From contig NZ_VFIV01000013.1 of NCBI RefSeq assembly GCF_019425495.1, forward strand, positions 1-32,244: DNA of 32,244 bases, in the 5' to 3' direction. The position numbers were made by a program, and so were the translations under genes. The notes beneath the pieces are model-generated. The model worked only from the letters and a program-made list of their open reading frames with translations, made no database searches and had not been told where the DNA came from. The stretch is from Coxiella endosymbiont of Ornithodoros amblus. Its GTDB lineage: Bacteria > Pseudomonadota > Gammaproteobacteria > Coxiellales > Coxiellaceae. This document shows, one piece after another, positions 11,382-21,577 of this stretch (position 1 is its first letter; each line of letters starts with the position of its first letter).

Positions 11382-12110
11382 TTAGAAATTTTCAATAGGT
11401 CTTATCTTAATATCTTTATCAATAGCCTCTAATGTCTTTAAAGGATCTGCGGATTGCGTGATGGGCCTGCCAATTACTAAATAATCACTGCCAGCTTGGA
11501 TAGCCGCTCGTGGAGTCATTATACGTTTTTGATCACATTTTTTATCGGTTTCTAAACGAATGCCAGGAGTAACTAACAAAAAATTTCTATCGATTTGTTT
11601 ACGCAACAGTACCGCCTCTTGAGCTGAACAAACCACCCCATCTAACTCAGAGCTTTTGGCAAGGCTTGCCATACGGCAAACGATATCAGGAATCTTCTCT
11701 TGTATCCCTAATGTTTTTAAATCACTACCGTCTAGGCTTGTTAAAATAGTGACCCCAATTAATAAAGGTTTTTCCTTTAAAGTAATTGATTGCAACACAT
11801 TCGCAACCGTCTCCATCATCGTACGTCCACCGGATATGTGAATATTCATCATCCACACGCCAAGCTCTGCGACCGCTCGGCAAGCGCCTGCCACCGTTTG
11901 TGGAGTATCATAAAACTTCAAATCGAGAAAAATGCGATAGCCTTTCTGCATTAATTCCTCGACAAATGCCGGTCCGTAACGTGTAAATAGAATACTACCG
12001 ATTTTAAGGTGACATAATTCGGGAGTCAATGGGTTTATTTGTGCTCGCGCTTGCTCCACCGTATCAGTATCGATGGCCACAATAACTGTTGGGTCTGGTT
12101 TTTCCATCAT
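11382..12110 (-). CDS. pyrF: Orotidine 5'-phosphate decarboxylase PyrF
   Basis: PyrF decarboxylates OMP to UMP, the last step of de novo pyrimidine synthesis. The 242-residue protein has the active-site array DLKFYDTP near residue 62, equivalent to the usual DLKFHDIP with Asp-Lys-Asp retained. It also has the substrate-binding segments [38 protein letters not shown] and YLVIGRPIT. The length is normal. Its tandem ATG start directly follows the TGA of lapB at 12111-12113, so translation is probably coupled to the lapB message. The lapB frameshifts may therefore reduce coupling. Tyr and Thr in the catalytic loop replace the more usual His and Ile; this does not touch the catalytic residues. Confidence 0.95.
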   Translation of the reverse strand: MMEKPDPTVIVAIDTDTVEQARAQINPLTPELCHLKIGSILFTRYGPAFVEELMQKGYRIFLDLKFYDTPQTVAGACRAVAELGVWMMNIHISGGRTMMETVANVLQSITLKEKPLLIGVTILTSLDGSDLKTLGIQEKIPDIVCRMASLAKSSELDGVVCSAQEAVLLRKQIDRNFLLVTPGIRLETDKKCDQKRIMTPRAAIQAGSDYLVIGRPITQSADPLKTLEAIDKDIKIRPIENF

Positions 12111-13287
12111 TCAATTACCTTCTAAACCTTGAATGGGCCTCACGGTATTCCAATGTTGACAACTGGGACAGAGCCAGTACAACATCTTTCCCGAAAATCC
12201 GCAATGAGAACAACGATAGATAGGTTTATTTTCCAATAATCTTTTCATGAAATTTTGCAAAATTAATAATTTATCTTGCGTATCGCTGCTGGAATTAAGT
12301 AAATATAATCCTACTAAATGCGTTAAACCGCGCAAGGATGGCTGGCACTGAATTTGTTTCGCGATAAATTCTATAGCCGCTTTTTCTCCGTGTCGATGCT
12401 CTAAATGATCCGAAATGGCCAACACCAATGAAATTCTTGGGTAACCCATGAGACAGTCTTCAAGATAACCCACTAATTTATTTTCTTCTCCAAGCCGCTG
12501 ATAAAAATTGACTAATAGGGTTATAGCTTCCGAAATATAATCGGGATCTTGCTCAACGACTCGTTTACAACAACGAATAGCCTCTTGATAATGTGCATTT
12601 TCGCTTTCTAGGCGCGCGCTTGAATAAGAAGGCTTGCACGTACACAATTCGAATCGATGGGCTTGGGCCCGTTTTAAACATTGCACCGCTTGGGAAGTCC
12701 GCCCTATATCAATCATTTGCTCGGCCAGCTCACAATGGTATTTGCAATAATAGCGTTAGCTAGTTCGCCAAATGCAAGTAATTTTTTGGCCGTTTCAATG
12801 GCCTTTTGGCAGTCTTTTTCTTGCTGATAGATGTGCAACAAAAAGCGCAAGCTGCCTTGATTTTCTTCACCCATCTCTACTAACTCGAGAAACAACCATT
12901 CAGCGTGGTCAAGAACACACCGGCGCGCAAATAATCCTGACCCAATTCCGATAAAGCGTGAAAACGATGTTCTTTGGCTAATTGCGGCCGAGCTATCAAG
13001 TTTTGGTGTACACGAATAGCACGCTCTACTTCGCCCCGCCGACGAAAGAAACTATCCATTGCTAAATGCGTTTCTACTATGTCTGTGTCGACTTCAAGCA
13101 ATTTAATAAAAACATCAACGGCTTTGTCAGGCTGTTCGTTAATTAAATAATTCAAACCTTTAAAATAATCTTGGCGTAAGGTGGACAACAATTTAGTATC
13201 GTTTTTAAATGATACGCGTCGCGCTGCAAGCCATCCACCGGCGGCTGCCATCGGCAGAAGCAAAAATAACGCTTGCACTATCATCAA
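12111..13287 (-). pseudogene. lapB: LapB (YciM), interrupted by two frameshifts
   Basis: LapB is an inner-membrane TPR protein that, with FtsH, controls LpxC turnover and so lipopolysaccharide synthesis. The N-terminal anchor MMIVQALFLLLPMAAAGGW and the first TPRs (13287 to about 12905) are intact. Around 12910 a one-base gain breaks the frame: the expected LDHAEWLFLELVEM continues in the next frame. A second break near 12740 separates GELANAIIA from YHCELAEQMIDIG. The last part (to 12111) keeps TPRs and the C-terminal rubredoxin-like metal site YRCSHCGFSG...CPSCQHW. Joined, the pieces give close to the expected 389 residues, so this is recent damage or sequencing error rather than old decay. 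As written, no full protein can be made. Confidence 0.85.
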
Positions 13288-13306
13288 TGAACATCCTTGA
13301 TTGGGA

Positions 13307-13573
13307 TCATTGGTAAATTTCGCGATTCGGCTTCGATTTTTTTACTTTGGATTTAAGATGACGGGTGATGTGCTTACTCTTAATTAAGGCCGGTAGTACC
13401 GCTAAAATACCTAAAATTGCCCCGATCAATAATGTTACTAAAATTAGCAAGGGCAATTGGACTGTTTTTATATCTAAATAATAATTGAGTGCTACTTTTT
13501 GAGGATTCAACGCGGCAAAGGTGATCCCCAAGAGAATAATAAAAATCCAGAAGAGATATAAAATATATCGCAT
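13307..13573 (-). CDS. lapA: LapA family inner-membrane protein (DUF1049)
   Basis: This 88-residue protein has two hydrophobic helices (about 4-23 and 40-65) linked by NPQKVALNYYLD, and a basic cytoplasmic tail. That is the standard LapA layout. LapA is co-encoded with LapB and assists in lipopolysaccharide assembly control. The spacing to lapB is 19 bases, and an AAGGGA ribosome binding site precedes the ATG. The gene is intact although its partner lapB is broken. Confidence 0.88.
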   Translation of the reverse strand: MRYILYLFWIFIILLGITFAALNPQKVALNYYLDIKTVQLPLLILVTLLIGAILGILAVLPALIKSKHITRHLKSKVKKSKPNREIYQ

Positions 13574-13694
13574 GGCCGTCCCTTATTAGTGGTTATGAGT
13601 AATAGTTTAGTTTGCATTAAGGAAAATATCATAAATCTTCAGCGCCACCCTTCCGCTATGGCCCTCCCCCTTTGCAGGAGAGGATAGGAGATGG

Positions 13695-13720
13695 AAAAAT
13701 ACCCGCTAGGCGGGGATTTT
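13695..13720 (-). terminator. Rho-independent terminator after rpsA
   Basis: A CCCGC-CTA-GCGGG hairpin on the minus strand is followed by TATTTTT, just beyond the rpsA stop codon. The plus strand also has a T-run after the stem, so it could work both ways. A lower-quality relative of the CTCTCC hairpin family lies next to it at about 13662-13683. Confidence 0.75.
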
Positions 13721-13723
13721 TTA

Positions 13724-15379
13724 CTATTCGTCTTTACCCTGAATTTTCTCCTTGAGTAAGTCGCCTAACGTGGTTTTCGTTGGCACGTCGGATACAGTGC
13801 GGGTGCCCTTTTCCAAGCGATCTTCTACAGCTTTATGCGAGATATTGATAAGTCGATTCTTACGATCAACGTTAACAATTTTAACAGCCACTTCATCACC
13901 CACGTTCAACTCTTGTGTTAAATCTTTTACGCGGTCATAAGTGTAATCTGCTAACCGCATTTGACCCAATATTTGACCCGAAAGCTCTAAGACGGCCTGT
14001 TTGCTTTCCACTTCCTTAACTTTAGCCTGAATCACAGCGTCTTTGTCGTAACTTTCTACGAATTCCATGAAAGGATCATCTTCCAGTTGTTTGATCCCCA
14101 AAGAAATTCGTTCACGTTCTGGGTCAATTGCCAGAATAACGGCTTGCACTTCATCGCCTTTCTTATAGTTACGAATAGCTTCTTCACCACTTTCTGTCCA
14201 CGAGATATCGGACAAGTGAACAAGTCCATCGATATCGCCTTCTAATCCAATGAACATTCCAAAGTCGGTGATTGATCGAACTTTGCACGTAATTTTCTCA
14301 CCTTTTTCGTGTTTTTCTGCAAATTCTTGCCATGGGTTCTGCTTGCATTGTTTGATTCCTAAAGATATACGACGGCGTTCCTCGTCAATTTCAAGGACCA
14401 TCACCTCAACCTCTTCGCCTGACTGGACTACCTTACTGGGGTGGATATTTTTGTTTGTCCAATCCAATTCAGAAGTGTGGACCAATCCTTCAATGCCTTC
14501 TTCCAATTTAACGAAGCAGCCATAATCCGTAATATTGGTCACTTTTCCAAATACTCGAGAATTGACGGGGTAACGACGCTCAATCTTTGCCCACGGATCG
14601 TCAGCCAATTGTTTCATTCCTAAAGAAACACGCTTTTTATCACGGTCAAATTTGAGGACCTTAACGTGTACTTCGTCCCCGACATTGATAAGATCGCTCG
14701 GGTGTTTGACACGCCCCCAAGCCATATCAGTAATGTGCAATAGACCGTCTACTCCACCTAAATCAACGAAAGCCCCGTAATCCGTGATGTTTTTGATCAC
14801 CCCTTTAATTTCTTGGCCTTCTTGCAATTCTTCAAGACGTGCTTGACGTTCTGCGCTGGTTTCCGCTTCCATTACGGCACGGCGCGAAACCACTACGTTA
14901 TTTCGGCGTTGATCCATCTTGATGATTTTAAAATCGATTTTTTTATCTTCTAAATAGCCCGGATCGCGAACAGGTTTTACATCCACCAACGACCCCGGCA
15001 AAAAAGCGCGAACAGAGTTCAAATCCACAGTAAAACCACCTTTTACACGCTCAATAATGACCCCTTTAACCATCCCACCCGCTTTGTAAGCCTTTTCGAG
15101 CTCGCTCCACGCTTTAGCGCGTCGCGCTTTTTCACGCGAGAGACGGGTTTCACCAAAACCATTATCGGAAGCCTCGATGACAACAAAAAATTCATCACCT
15201 ACTTGGGGTTCTTCATTACGAAATTCGGAAACGGGAATAATCCCCTCGGATTTAAGTCCGGCATTAACAATGACACGGTCTGAACGGACTTCAACAACAG
15301 TAGCTTTGACCAAGGCTCCAGGACGTAAGTCGGTTTCCGTTAAGCTTTTTTCAAATAATTCAGCAAAGGTTTCACTCAT
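13724..15379 (-). CDS. rpsA: 30S ribosomal protein S1
   Basis: S1 binds the 30S subunit and captures mRNA for initiation. I start it at the ATG at 15377-15379 ([13 protein letters not shown]), the usual N-terminus; a GTG four codons earlier would add MFNY. The 551-residue product contains six S1 OB-fold repeats. The clearest are [37 protein letters not shown] and [19 protein letters not shown] between residues 190 and 390. The C-terminal repeats are more divergent. There is no strong Shine-Dalgarno upstream. That is known for rpsA in enterics, where S1 autoregulates its own translation; here it is an inference. A long inverted repeat separates it from cmk upstream and a terminator follows it. 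Confidence 0.97.
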   Translation of the reverse strand: MSETFAELFEKSLTETDLRPGALVKATVVEVRSDRVIVNAGLKSEGIIPVSEFRNEEPQVGDEFFVVIEASDNGFGETRLSREKARRAKAWSELEKAYKAGGMVKGVIIERVKGGFTVDLNSVRAFLPGSLVDVKPVRDPGYLEDKKIDFKIIKMDQRRNNVVVSRRAVMEAETSAERQARLEELQEGQEIKGVIKNITDYGAFVDLGGVDGLLHITDMAWGRVKHPSDLINVGDEVHVKVLKFDRDKKRVSLGMKQLADDPWAKIERRYPVNSRVFGKVTNITDYGCFVKLEEGIEGLVHTSELDWTNKNIHPSKVVQSGEEVEVMVLEIDEERRRISLGIKQCKQNPWQEFAEKHEKGEKITCKVRSITDFGMFIGLEGDIDGLVHLSDISWTESGEEAIRNYKKGDEVQAVILAIDPERERISLGIKQLEDDPFMEFVESYDKDAVIQAKVKEVESKQAVLELSGQILGQMRLADYTYDRVKDLTQELNVGDEVAVKIVNVDRKNRLINISHKAVEDRLEKGTRTVSDVPTKTTLGDLLKEKIQGKDE

Positions 15380-15428
15380 GTAGTTAAACACATTAGGTTA
15401 TAAACCATACCAGTAAAGATACGGGTTA

Positions 15429-15565
15429 AGGTCTGTTTACAATTCGCTAGTCTGGCCAGAATTTATCGATTTCCGATGCTTGGCTGCTCACCAGTACTTC
15501 TATGTACGCTGCGCTGCTCATAAATCGATAAATTCTGGCCAGACTAGCGAATTGTAAACAGACCT
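15429..15565. repeat. Long perfect inverted repeat between cmk and rpsA
   Basis: Two 44-base arms, 15429-15472 and 15522-15565, are exact reverse complements around a 49-base centre. The outer ends read AGGTCTG...CAGACCT. It fills most of the cmk-rpsA spacer. A transcript crossing it would form a very stable hairpin without a T-run. The sharp ends suggest a MITE-like or dispersed palindromic element rather than an ordinary terminator. Confidence 0.9.
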
Positions 15566-15602
15566 CGGTTTGTACTTCCTTATCTGCTATCGCAAATAAG
15601 AC

Positions 15603-16316
15603 CTATTTTTCATTGGTTACGTTAGCCAATCCGCGCTGTCGGACATGCTTCATGACCGTCGCGAAAACTGCTTCGATACTTAAATGAGTTGTATCGATAA
15701 TTACAGCATCTTCTGCAGGCTTCGTTGGAGAAATAGAGCGAGTAACATCACGACGATCGCGCCCCTCCAAATCTTCCTGGATATCAGGAAGCCTAACATT
15801 AATCCCCCGGTCTTGCAACTCCTTAAAACGCCTATAGGCCCGTTGCTGTGAGTCTGCATCAAAATAAAATTTTAAGACAGCATCAGGAAAAACTACCGTT
15901 CCCATATCCCGACCATCAGCTACCAAGCCAGGACGCTGACGAAAATCACGTTGGTACTGGAGAACCACCTCGCGCACGATGGATAAAGCAGAAGTCCTAG
16001 AAGCTAATACGCCACACTCCTCAGAGCGGATTGCTAAAGTAATATCATGACCATCGCAACTTATTTTGGCCTTTTTATCCAATATCCGATTTTCAATGCT
16101 AATCTGAACCCGTTTTAAAAGGCGCGCCAACCCAGCGGAATCCTCCAGCGAAATTTTGTAATGCGCCATTGCCCACGCGACGGCACGATAGATAATTCCA
16201 CTATCCAAGAGATACCAGTTCAACGTTTGGGCGACTCGCAAAGCAATCGTCCCTTTCCCAGAACCTGAGGGTCCATCAATGGTAATAACAGGTGCTGGTT
16301 TTTGTCGGGCGTTCAT
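15603..16316 (-). CDS. cmk: Cytidylate kinase
   Basis: Cmk phosphorylates CMP and dCMP to the diphosphates. The 237-residue protein has the P-loop GPSGSGKGT (about residues 15-23), the CMP-binding segments LLDSGIIYRA and SEECGVLASR, the VADGRDMGTVVFPDA motif near 130-145, and the LID arginines in GRDRRDVTRS. The length is normal. Its ATG directly follows the aroA stop codon (16317-16319), so translation was probably coupled to aroA. The broken aroA reading frame may therefore lower cmk expression unless a promoter lies within aroA. Confidence 0.95.
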   Translation of the reverse strand: MNARQKPAPVITIDGPSGSGKGTIALRVAQTLNWYLLDSGIIYRAVAWAMAHYKISLEDSAGLARLLKRVQISIENRILDKKAKISCDGHDITLAIRSEECGVLASRTSALSIVREVVLQYQRDFRQRPGLVADGRDMGTVVFPDAVLKFYFDADSQQRAYRRFKELQDRGINVRLPDIQEDLEGRDRRDVTRSISPTKPAEDAVIIDTTHLSIEAVFATVMKHVRQRGLANVTNEK

Positions 16317-17475
16317 TTAAAAACCACCTCTCTTCCTTACGCCTTTAACATTCATTCTTATCTCGTTTGCTAACTCAACAAAATCGGGAAACGATATCTT
16401 TACGTTATCACAATTGCGGATTTTAACAGGGCCTTTCGCCAAAGTCCCTGCAACCGCAAATGCCATCGCAATACAGCGGTCATTAACTGTTAACCTTCCC
16501 ACCTTCCAGCGTTCCTCCTCTGATAATTACACCATCTGGTAAAGACTCTGCTGCTATACCCAATTTTTGTAACCCATCTACCATCGCCACGACACGGTCG
16601 ATTTCTTTGACTCGTAACTCAGCGTCGCCACGTAAGACCGTTCTCCCATGAGCGACCGCCGCAGCAATAAGCAAAACAGGAAATTCATCGATGGTTAATG
16701 GCACTTGATCTAGCGGGATACCAATACCTTTTACCTTGCGTGTCGCACCATTATATCCCCTATTGGTTCCTCGTTTTTTTGGTATAACTAAGTAACTTCA
16801 ATATCTGCACCCATCATTTTAATAAATAAATCACACCTAATCGCGTTGGGTTAACGCTCACCCGGCATAAGCGAATAGTAGAGCCTGGTGTGATCATGGC
16901 CACCACTATAAAAAAGCGGCGGATGAAATATTACCTAGTATCAAGATATCGTTAGCCTTTAACTTTCCACTGCCACTAACACAAATACTCTGCTTGTCTT
17001 TTTGCAGAGTGTAATGAAAATGTTTCAGTAATCGTTCCGTGTGATCGCGCAAAGGGGCGGGTTCTGTAATGTATGTTTTTCCTTCTGCATACAATCCCGC
17101 TAATAATAAGCAGGATTTCACCTGTGCACTTGCCATAGGAAGCTGATAGTGAATTTCAGTTAACCGTGGATTTCCATAAATTTTCAGTGGGAGATGTTAC
17201 CTGTTGAGTCGATTTTTGCGCCCATTAAAGTCAAAGGATCAATGATGCGTTTCATCGGGCGGCGCTTGGAGACCTGTCATGCCAACCCCTTCAATCACTA
17301 AAGTATTTTCATCTTCAATAAGATGAATAGAAGCGCCCATTTGTTGAAGAGCACTCACCATTATTTGCCTTTCCGAAATAGCCGTCAATAGCACAGCTTG
17401 GTGTGAAATGGATTTATCGCCGGGCATACAAACCTGACCGCTTAAGCCTTGTGAAGGAAGAGTTTGATAATCCAT
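16317..17475 (-). pseudogene. aroA: EPSP synthase AroA, heavily damaged
   Basis: AroA makes 5-enolpyruvylshikimate 3-phosphate in the shikimate pathway. The start [20 protein letters not shown] is recognisable. The conserved KSISHR is KSISHQ, losing a substrate-binding Arg. One deletion joins AISER directly to [10 protein letters not shown] second removes the NSGT block, so GLQAPP runs into [10 protein letters not shown] in another frame. Good fragments remain: [18 protein letters not shown] to [10 protein letters not shown] (17136-16910), [19 protein letters not shown] (16704-16483) and the C-terminus (16502-16317). These are separated by single-base frameshifts, for example a lost T at the SSAAF segment near 16910. 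About 385 codons survive of roughly 435. No functional enzyme is possible. Confidence 0.93.
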
Positions 17476-17479
17476 CTAT

Positions 17480-18562
17480 TTAACCATGCCGCTTTTCGAA
17501 TTGACCCATAAAATTAATCAATGCGTCAACGCCTTCTTCTGGTATGGCATTGTAAATGCTAGCGCGCATGCCGCCTAAAAGACGATGACCTTTTAAATTA
17601 GCCAATCCATTTTCCGTTGCTTCTTTTAAAAAGAGCGAATTCAATCTTTCATCAGCTAATCTAAAAATAACGTTCATTCGTGAACGGTAAGTGGGATTAA
17701 TAGGATTGTCAAAAAAAATACTCTTATCAATAAATTCATAGAGCTTAGAGGCTTTTCGTTGATTGCGCTCCGCTAGCACTGCTACACCGCCTTGGTTTTT
17801 TATCCATTTAAAAATAAGGCCGGCTAGATACCAGGCAAATGTCGGCGGTGTATTTGTGAAAGAACGTTCTTTCGCATGTAAAGCATATTGTAAATAGCTT
17901 GGTGTTATCGGCAGAGGAGATCGTTTTAATAAGTCGTCATGAACGATAACAATGGTTAACCCTGCTAGGCCCATGTTTTTTTGGGCGCAAGCGAAAATCA
18001 AACCGTAACGAGAAACATCAAACGGTCGAGATAACAAATTGGATGACATGTCGCACACCAACGTTAAATCGGTGTCAGGAATAAAAGGAAATTCAATGCC
18101 ATTTACCGTTTCATTATCGACATAATAAAAATAAGCAGCTTCATTAGGCATATACCATGTCGCTTGATCAGGTATACCTGTGTAATTGAGTTCTTTCGCA
18201 GTCGTCGCCAAGTGGGGGTCGCAATAATTTTTTGCTTCTCGGGTTGCGAGATTCGACCAAACACCCGAATCAATATAAACCGCTTTTTTATGATTAGCCA
18301 GCAAGTTCATCGGCACCATAGCGAATTGCAATCGGGAGCCCCCTTGTAAAAAAAGGATGTGATAGGATGCAGGAATAGCCAGCAATTCCCGCAAATCGCG
18401 CTCAGCTTTCTCAGCGACTCCAATAAACTCTTCACCACGATGGGAAACTTCCGCAATAGACATGCCAATGCCATGCCAATCCAATAATTCATCACGCACA
18501 GTAAATAAAACTTCTTCGGGAATAGCTGCTGGACCAGCTGAAAAATTGTATACGCGAGACAT
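17480..18562 (-). CDS. serC: Phosphoserine aminotransferase SerC
   Basis: SerC is a PLP enzyme that converts 3-phosphohydroxypyruvate to phosphoserine. It also acts in pyridoxal phosphate synthesis in many bacteria. The 360-residue product begins MSRVYNFSAGPAAIPEEV. It has the PLP phosphate-binding segment FLQGGSRLQFAMVPMNLL, the Asp in VCDMSSNLLSRP, and the Schiff-base lysine in FACAQKNMGLAGLT. The C-terminal GGMRASIYNA block is also present. Length and motifs are normal. Four bases separate it from the aroA remnant downstream. gyrA lies upstream, with a short hairpin repeat between. Confidence 0.96.
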   Translation of the reverse strand: MSRVYNFSAGPAAIPEEVLFTVRDELLDWHGIGMSIAEVSHRGEEFIGVAEKAERDLRELLAIPASYHILFLQGGSRLQFAMVPMNLLANHKKAVYIDSGVWSNLATREAKNYCDPHLATTAKELNYTGIPDQATWYMPNEAAYFYYVDNETVNGIEFPFIPDTDLTLVCDMSSNLLSRPFDVSRYGLIFACAQKNMGLAGLTIVIVHDDLLKRSPLPITPSYLQYALHAKERSFTNTPPTFAWYLAGLIFKWIKNQGGVAVLAERNQRKASKLYEFIDKSIFFDNPINPTYRSRMNVIFRLADERLNSLFLKEATENGLANLKGHRLLGGMRASIYNAIPEEGVDALINFMGQFEKRHG

Positions 18563-18598
18563 AAAAATCCTTCTGGTAAAAATTTAAGCCCCTCCCAA

Positions 18599-18622
18599 GG
18601 CCACTCCTCTGCAAGCGGAGAG
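18599..18622. repeat. Short hairpin repeat, third copy (reverse orientation)
   Basis: On the minus strand, CCTCTCCGCTTGCAGAGGAG matches the 6.5 and 10.9 kb hairpins, with an imperfect right arm. It sits between gyrA and serC, three bases after the gyrA stop codon. Confidence 0.5.
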
Positions 18623-18624
18623 GG

Positions 18625-21171
18625 TTAGAGAAAGGGTTCTTTAATCAATTCTGCCGAAATCGCTTCCATACGCACTAATAACTCATCTTTTGAAAGTTGA
18701 ATCAATCGCACGCCCTGGGTATTGCGCCCCATTTGCGAAATTTCGTTCACACGGGTTCGCACTAACGTTCCTTTATCGCTAATGAGCAATACATCGTCGT
18801 CATCAAACACCTGCGCAGCGGAAACCACCTTTCCATTACGTAAGTTAATCCGTATCACCATCACGCCTTGCCCGCCTCGACCGGTAGAGCGATAATCATC
18901 CAATGCAGTACGCTGCCCATAACCGTGCACGGTGGCCGTCAATATGTTCCCTTTTGGTTTTACAACAATTAACGCAATAACATTTTGTTTAGCTTTTAGT
19001 CTAATTCCACGAACACCTCGTGCTGAACGACCCATTTCGCGGACTTCCTTTTCGTAAAAACGAATGGCTTTTCCGGCGTCGGTCACTAACATAATTTCTT
19101 TTTTTCCATCGGTAATGTCAACACCCACTAAACGATCGCCTTCATTTAGGGCTAAAGCAATTTTACCTTTCGTACGCGGTTGTGAAAATTCAGCTAGAGA
19201 TACTTTTTTAACGGCCCCTTGCGCGGTGGCCATAAAAACGAAATGCGATCCGTCATATTCGCGTATTGGCAAAATAGCAGAGATTTGTTCGTCTTTAACG
19301 AGAGGCAATAAATTAACGATCGGTCGCCCGCGCGCTACACGGCTGCCTTGCGGCACTTGATAAATCTTAAGCCAATAAACTTTCCCCTGAGTTGAAAAGC
19401 ATAAAATCGTATCGTGGCTACTGGCCACTAGAATATTTTTTACAAAATCCTGTTCTTTTACAGCAGCAGCCAATTTACCGCGACCACCACGATGTTGCGC
19501 TTGATAACTGCTCAATGATTGCGATTTGATATAGCCTTCATGAGATAAGGTTACAACCATGTGTTCTTCAGGGATTAAATCTTCATGTGTTAAGTCAGAA
19601 TGATGATCAATAATTACAGTGCGCCGCTCATCACCGAATTGTTCTTTTACAGCGATCAATTCCTCTCGAATTACCTCATGTAACTTATCAGACTCAGAAA
19701 CGATTGCAATTAATTCTTCGATTTTGTCGATAATCACTATGTATTCCTCTCGGATTTTATCGGTTTCAAGGCCAGTCAAACGATGTAATCGCAAATCCAA
19801 AATCGCTTGCGCTTGTGCGGGAGATATGTAATAACCATCTTTTCGCAGTCCAAATTCTGCTGCTAAATCATCAGGTCGGGTTCGATCTCTGCCGGCTTTT
19901 TTCAAAAAATCAGCAACGACTCCCGGCTCCCAAGCTTGCGCTAATAAATTTTCTTTAGCAATGGCTGGAGTTTTCGCCTTTTTAATGAGCGCAATCACTT
20001 CGTCAATGTTGGCTAACGCAACACCTAATCCTTCTAAAATATGCGCTCTTTCTCGTGCTTTTCGCAATTCAAAAAGGGTCCTTCGAATCACTACTTCGCG
20101 GCGGTGCTGCAAAAAAGCGCTTAATAATTGTTTTAAATTTAAAACACGCGGTTGACCGTTATCCAGCGCCACCATATTAATTCCAAACACGGTTTGCAGT
20201 TGCGTTTGCGCATATAAATTGTTGAGCACAATTTCGGCATTATCTCCCCGGCCAACCTCGATTACCATACGCATACCGGATTTATCGGATTCATCCCGTA
20301 ACCCAGAAATACCTTCAATGCGTTTTTCACGAACTAACTCACCGATTTTTTCTAATAAACGCGCTTTATTAACTTGATAAGGTAACTCATGCACAATAAT
20401 CAGCGATCGTCCGCTTTTTCTGGTTTCAATTTCGGTTTTCGCACGCACACAAATTCGACCGCGCCCAGTTTTATAGGCTTGGAGAATACCGTTACGGCCA
20501 TTGATGATGCCTGCCGTTGGAAAATCCGGACCAGGAACATGGTGCATTAATTCTTCGACATTTAAGTCAGGATTTTCAATTAATGCCAAAGTCGCATTGA
20601 TAATTTCATTTAAATTATGAGGAGGAATATTAGTAGCCATTCCTACTGCAATACCGGAAGCCCCGTTAATGAGCAGATTTGGAACTCGCGTCGGGAGGAC
20701 CGCGGGGGCCATTTCTGTTTCATCGTAATTGGGGGAAAAATCGACCGTTTCCTTATCAAGGTCGGCCATCAAAGCATGTGCAAAGCGGGATAATCGAATC
20801 TCGGTGTAACGCATGGCTGCCGGCGCATCACCATCTACAGAACCAAAGTTTCCTTGACCATCGATCAGCAAATACCGCAAGCTAAAAGGCTGGGCCATCC
20901 GAACAATCGTGTCATAAACAGCAACATCACCATGCGGATGGTATTTACCAATTACATCCCCGACAATCCGGGCGGATTTTTTATTCGGCTTATTCCAATC
21001 ATTGCCTAATTCACTCATGGCGTATAGCACACGCCGGTGCACTGGTTTTAGCCCGTCACGCACATCGGGCAGCGCGCGCCCTACAATAACACTCATCGCA
21101 TAATCGAGATACGATTGCTTGAGTTCTTCTTCAATGCTAATTGGAATAATTTCGTGCGCCGCCCCCGCCAT
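18625..21171 (-). CDS. gyrA: DNA gyrase subunit A
   Basis: GyrA is the breakage-reunion subunit of gyrase and, with GyrB, introduces negative supercoils. I start it at the ATG at 21169-21171, with GAGGA about eight bases upstream; an in-frame TTG two codons earlier is less likely. The 848-residue product has the winged-helix domain with the catalytic tyrosine in AAMRYTE (Tyr122), then the tower and coiled-coil regions. The C-terminal beta-pinwheel carries a GyrA box QHRGGRG near 535, slightly off the QRRGGRG consensus. The quinolone region reads [11 protein letters not shown]: position 83 is Val rather than the Ser of E. coli, while 87 is Asp. Otherwise it is intact and of normal length. Confidence 0.97.
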   Translation of the reverse strand: MAGAAHEIIPISIEEELKQSYLDYAMSVIVGRALPDVRDGLKPVHRRVLYAMSELGNDWNKPNKKSARIVGDVIGKYHPHGDVAVYDTIVRMAQPFSLRYLLIDGQGNFGSVDGDAPAAMRYTEIRLSRFAHALMADLDKETVDFSPNYDETEMAPAVLPTRVPNLLINGASGIAVGMATNIPPHNLNEIINATLALIENPDLNVEELMHHVPGPDFPTAGIINGRNGILQAYKTGRGRICVRAKTEIETRKSGRSLIIVHELPYQVNKARLLEKIGELVREKRIEGISGLRDESDKSGMRMVIEVGRGDNAEIVLNNLYAQTQLQTVFGINMVALDNGQPRVLNLKQLLSAFLQHRREVVIRRTLFELRKARERAHILEGLGVALANIDEVIALIKKAKTPAIAKENLLAQAWEPGVVADFLKKAGRDRTRPDDLAAEFGLRKDGYYISPAQAQAILDLRLHRLTGLETDKIREEYIVIIDKIEELIAIVSESDKLHEVIREELIAVKEQFGDERRTVIIDHHSDLTHEDLIPEEHMVVTLSHEGYIKSQSLSSYQAQHRGGRGKLAAAVKEQDFVKNILVASSHDTILCFSTQGKVYWLKIYQVPQGSRVARGRPIVNLLPLVKDEQISAILPIREYDGSHFVFMATAQGAVKKVSLAEFSQPRTKGKIALALNEGDRLVGVDITDGKKEIMLVTDAGKAIRFYEKEVREMGRSARGVRGIRLKAKQNVIALIVVKPKGNILTATVHGYGQRTALDDYRSTGRGGQGVMVIRINLRNGKVVSAAQVFDDDDVLLISDKGTLVRTRVNEISQMGRNTQGVRLIQLSKDELLVRMEAISAELIKEPFL

Positions 21172-21240
21172 GACCAACTTCCTCTATATCTTATATTTAA
21201 TTATTAAAACAATGGATTACTGATTTAATTGAGATCGAAC

Positions 21241-21249
21241 ATTATATCA
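21241..21249 (-). promoter_or_regulatory. Extended -10 promoter candidate for gyrA
   Basis: On the minus strand the sequence TGATATAAT (extended -10, TGN-TATAAT) lies about 70 bases before the gyrA ATG. No good -35 is visible, which extended -10 promoters tolerate. The leader between is very AT-rich. Confidence 0.45.
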
Positions 21250-21577
21250 TAATTGAAGACAAGGATGGGAGCTCCCGTCTTGCCAAATGCAAGAGAAGGC
21301 TGACCGGCTATTGGATTCTACCGAAAGGTGAGGCTGAAACTGAGTTAAGGTTTGGCTCTTAGGGGCGGTCGTTCATTATCTAAGCAATGGTGTCTGTCAG
21401 TAAAAATGAATGGCAAAGACTTATCGAGCGCAGAAAAGATTAAATCATTTTCTTAAGCTTCTAAAAACTTAGATTGGGGGTTTTAAAATCTGATCGTTAT
21501 GATTGGATTACTGATGTGCTAAAACACACAGGTTATGTGTTGCTCAAACGGAAAGTCAAGAGAGTAGTATTTAGTTA
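21250..21577. other. Gap upstream of gyrA and the amidohydrolase gene
   Basis: No recognisable gene. On the plus strand a 34-codon frame without a start (KSDRYDWITDVLKHTGYVLL, about 21487-21588) runs into the palindrome and may be coding debris, but I cannot assign it. This 330-base stretch looks like decayed sequence. Confidence 0.35.

Noticed and set aside
15177-15383. Plus-strand ORFs inside rpsA, gyrA, smc and other genes
   Set aside because: They are antisense shadows of well-supported genes, without family motifs or ribosome binding sites.
15429-15565. CRISPR or intrinsic terminator explanation for the long inverted repeat
   Set aside because: There are only two inverted arms, no direct repeats with spacers, and no T-run after the stem.
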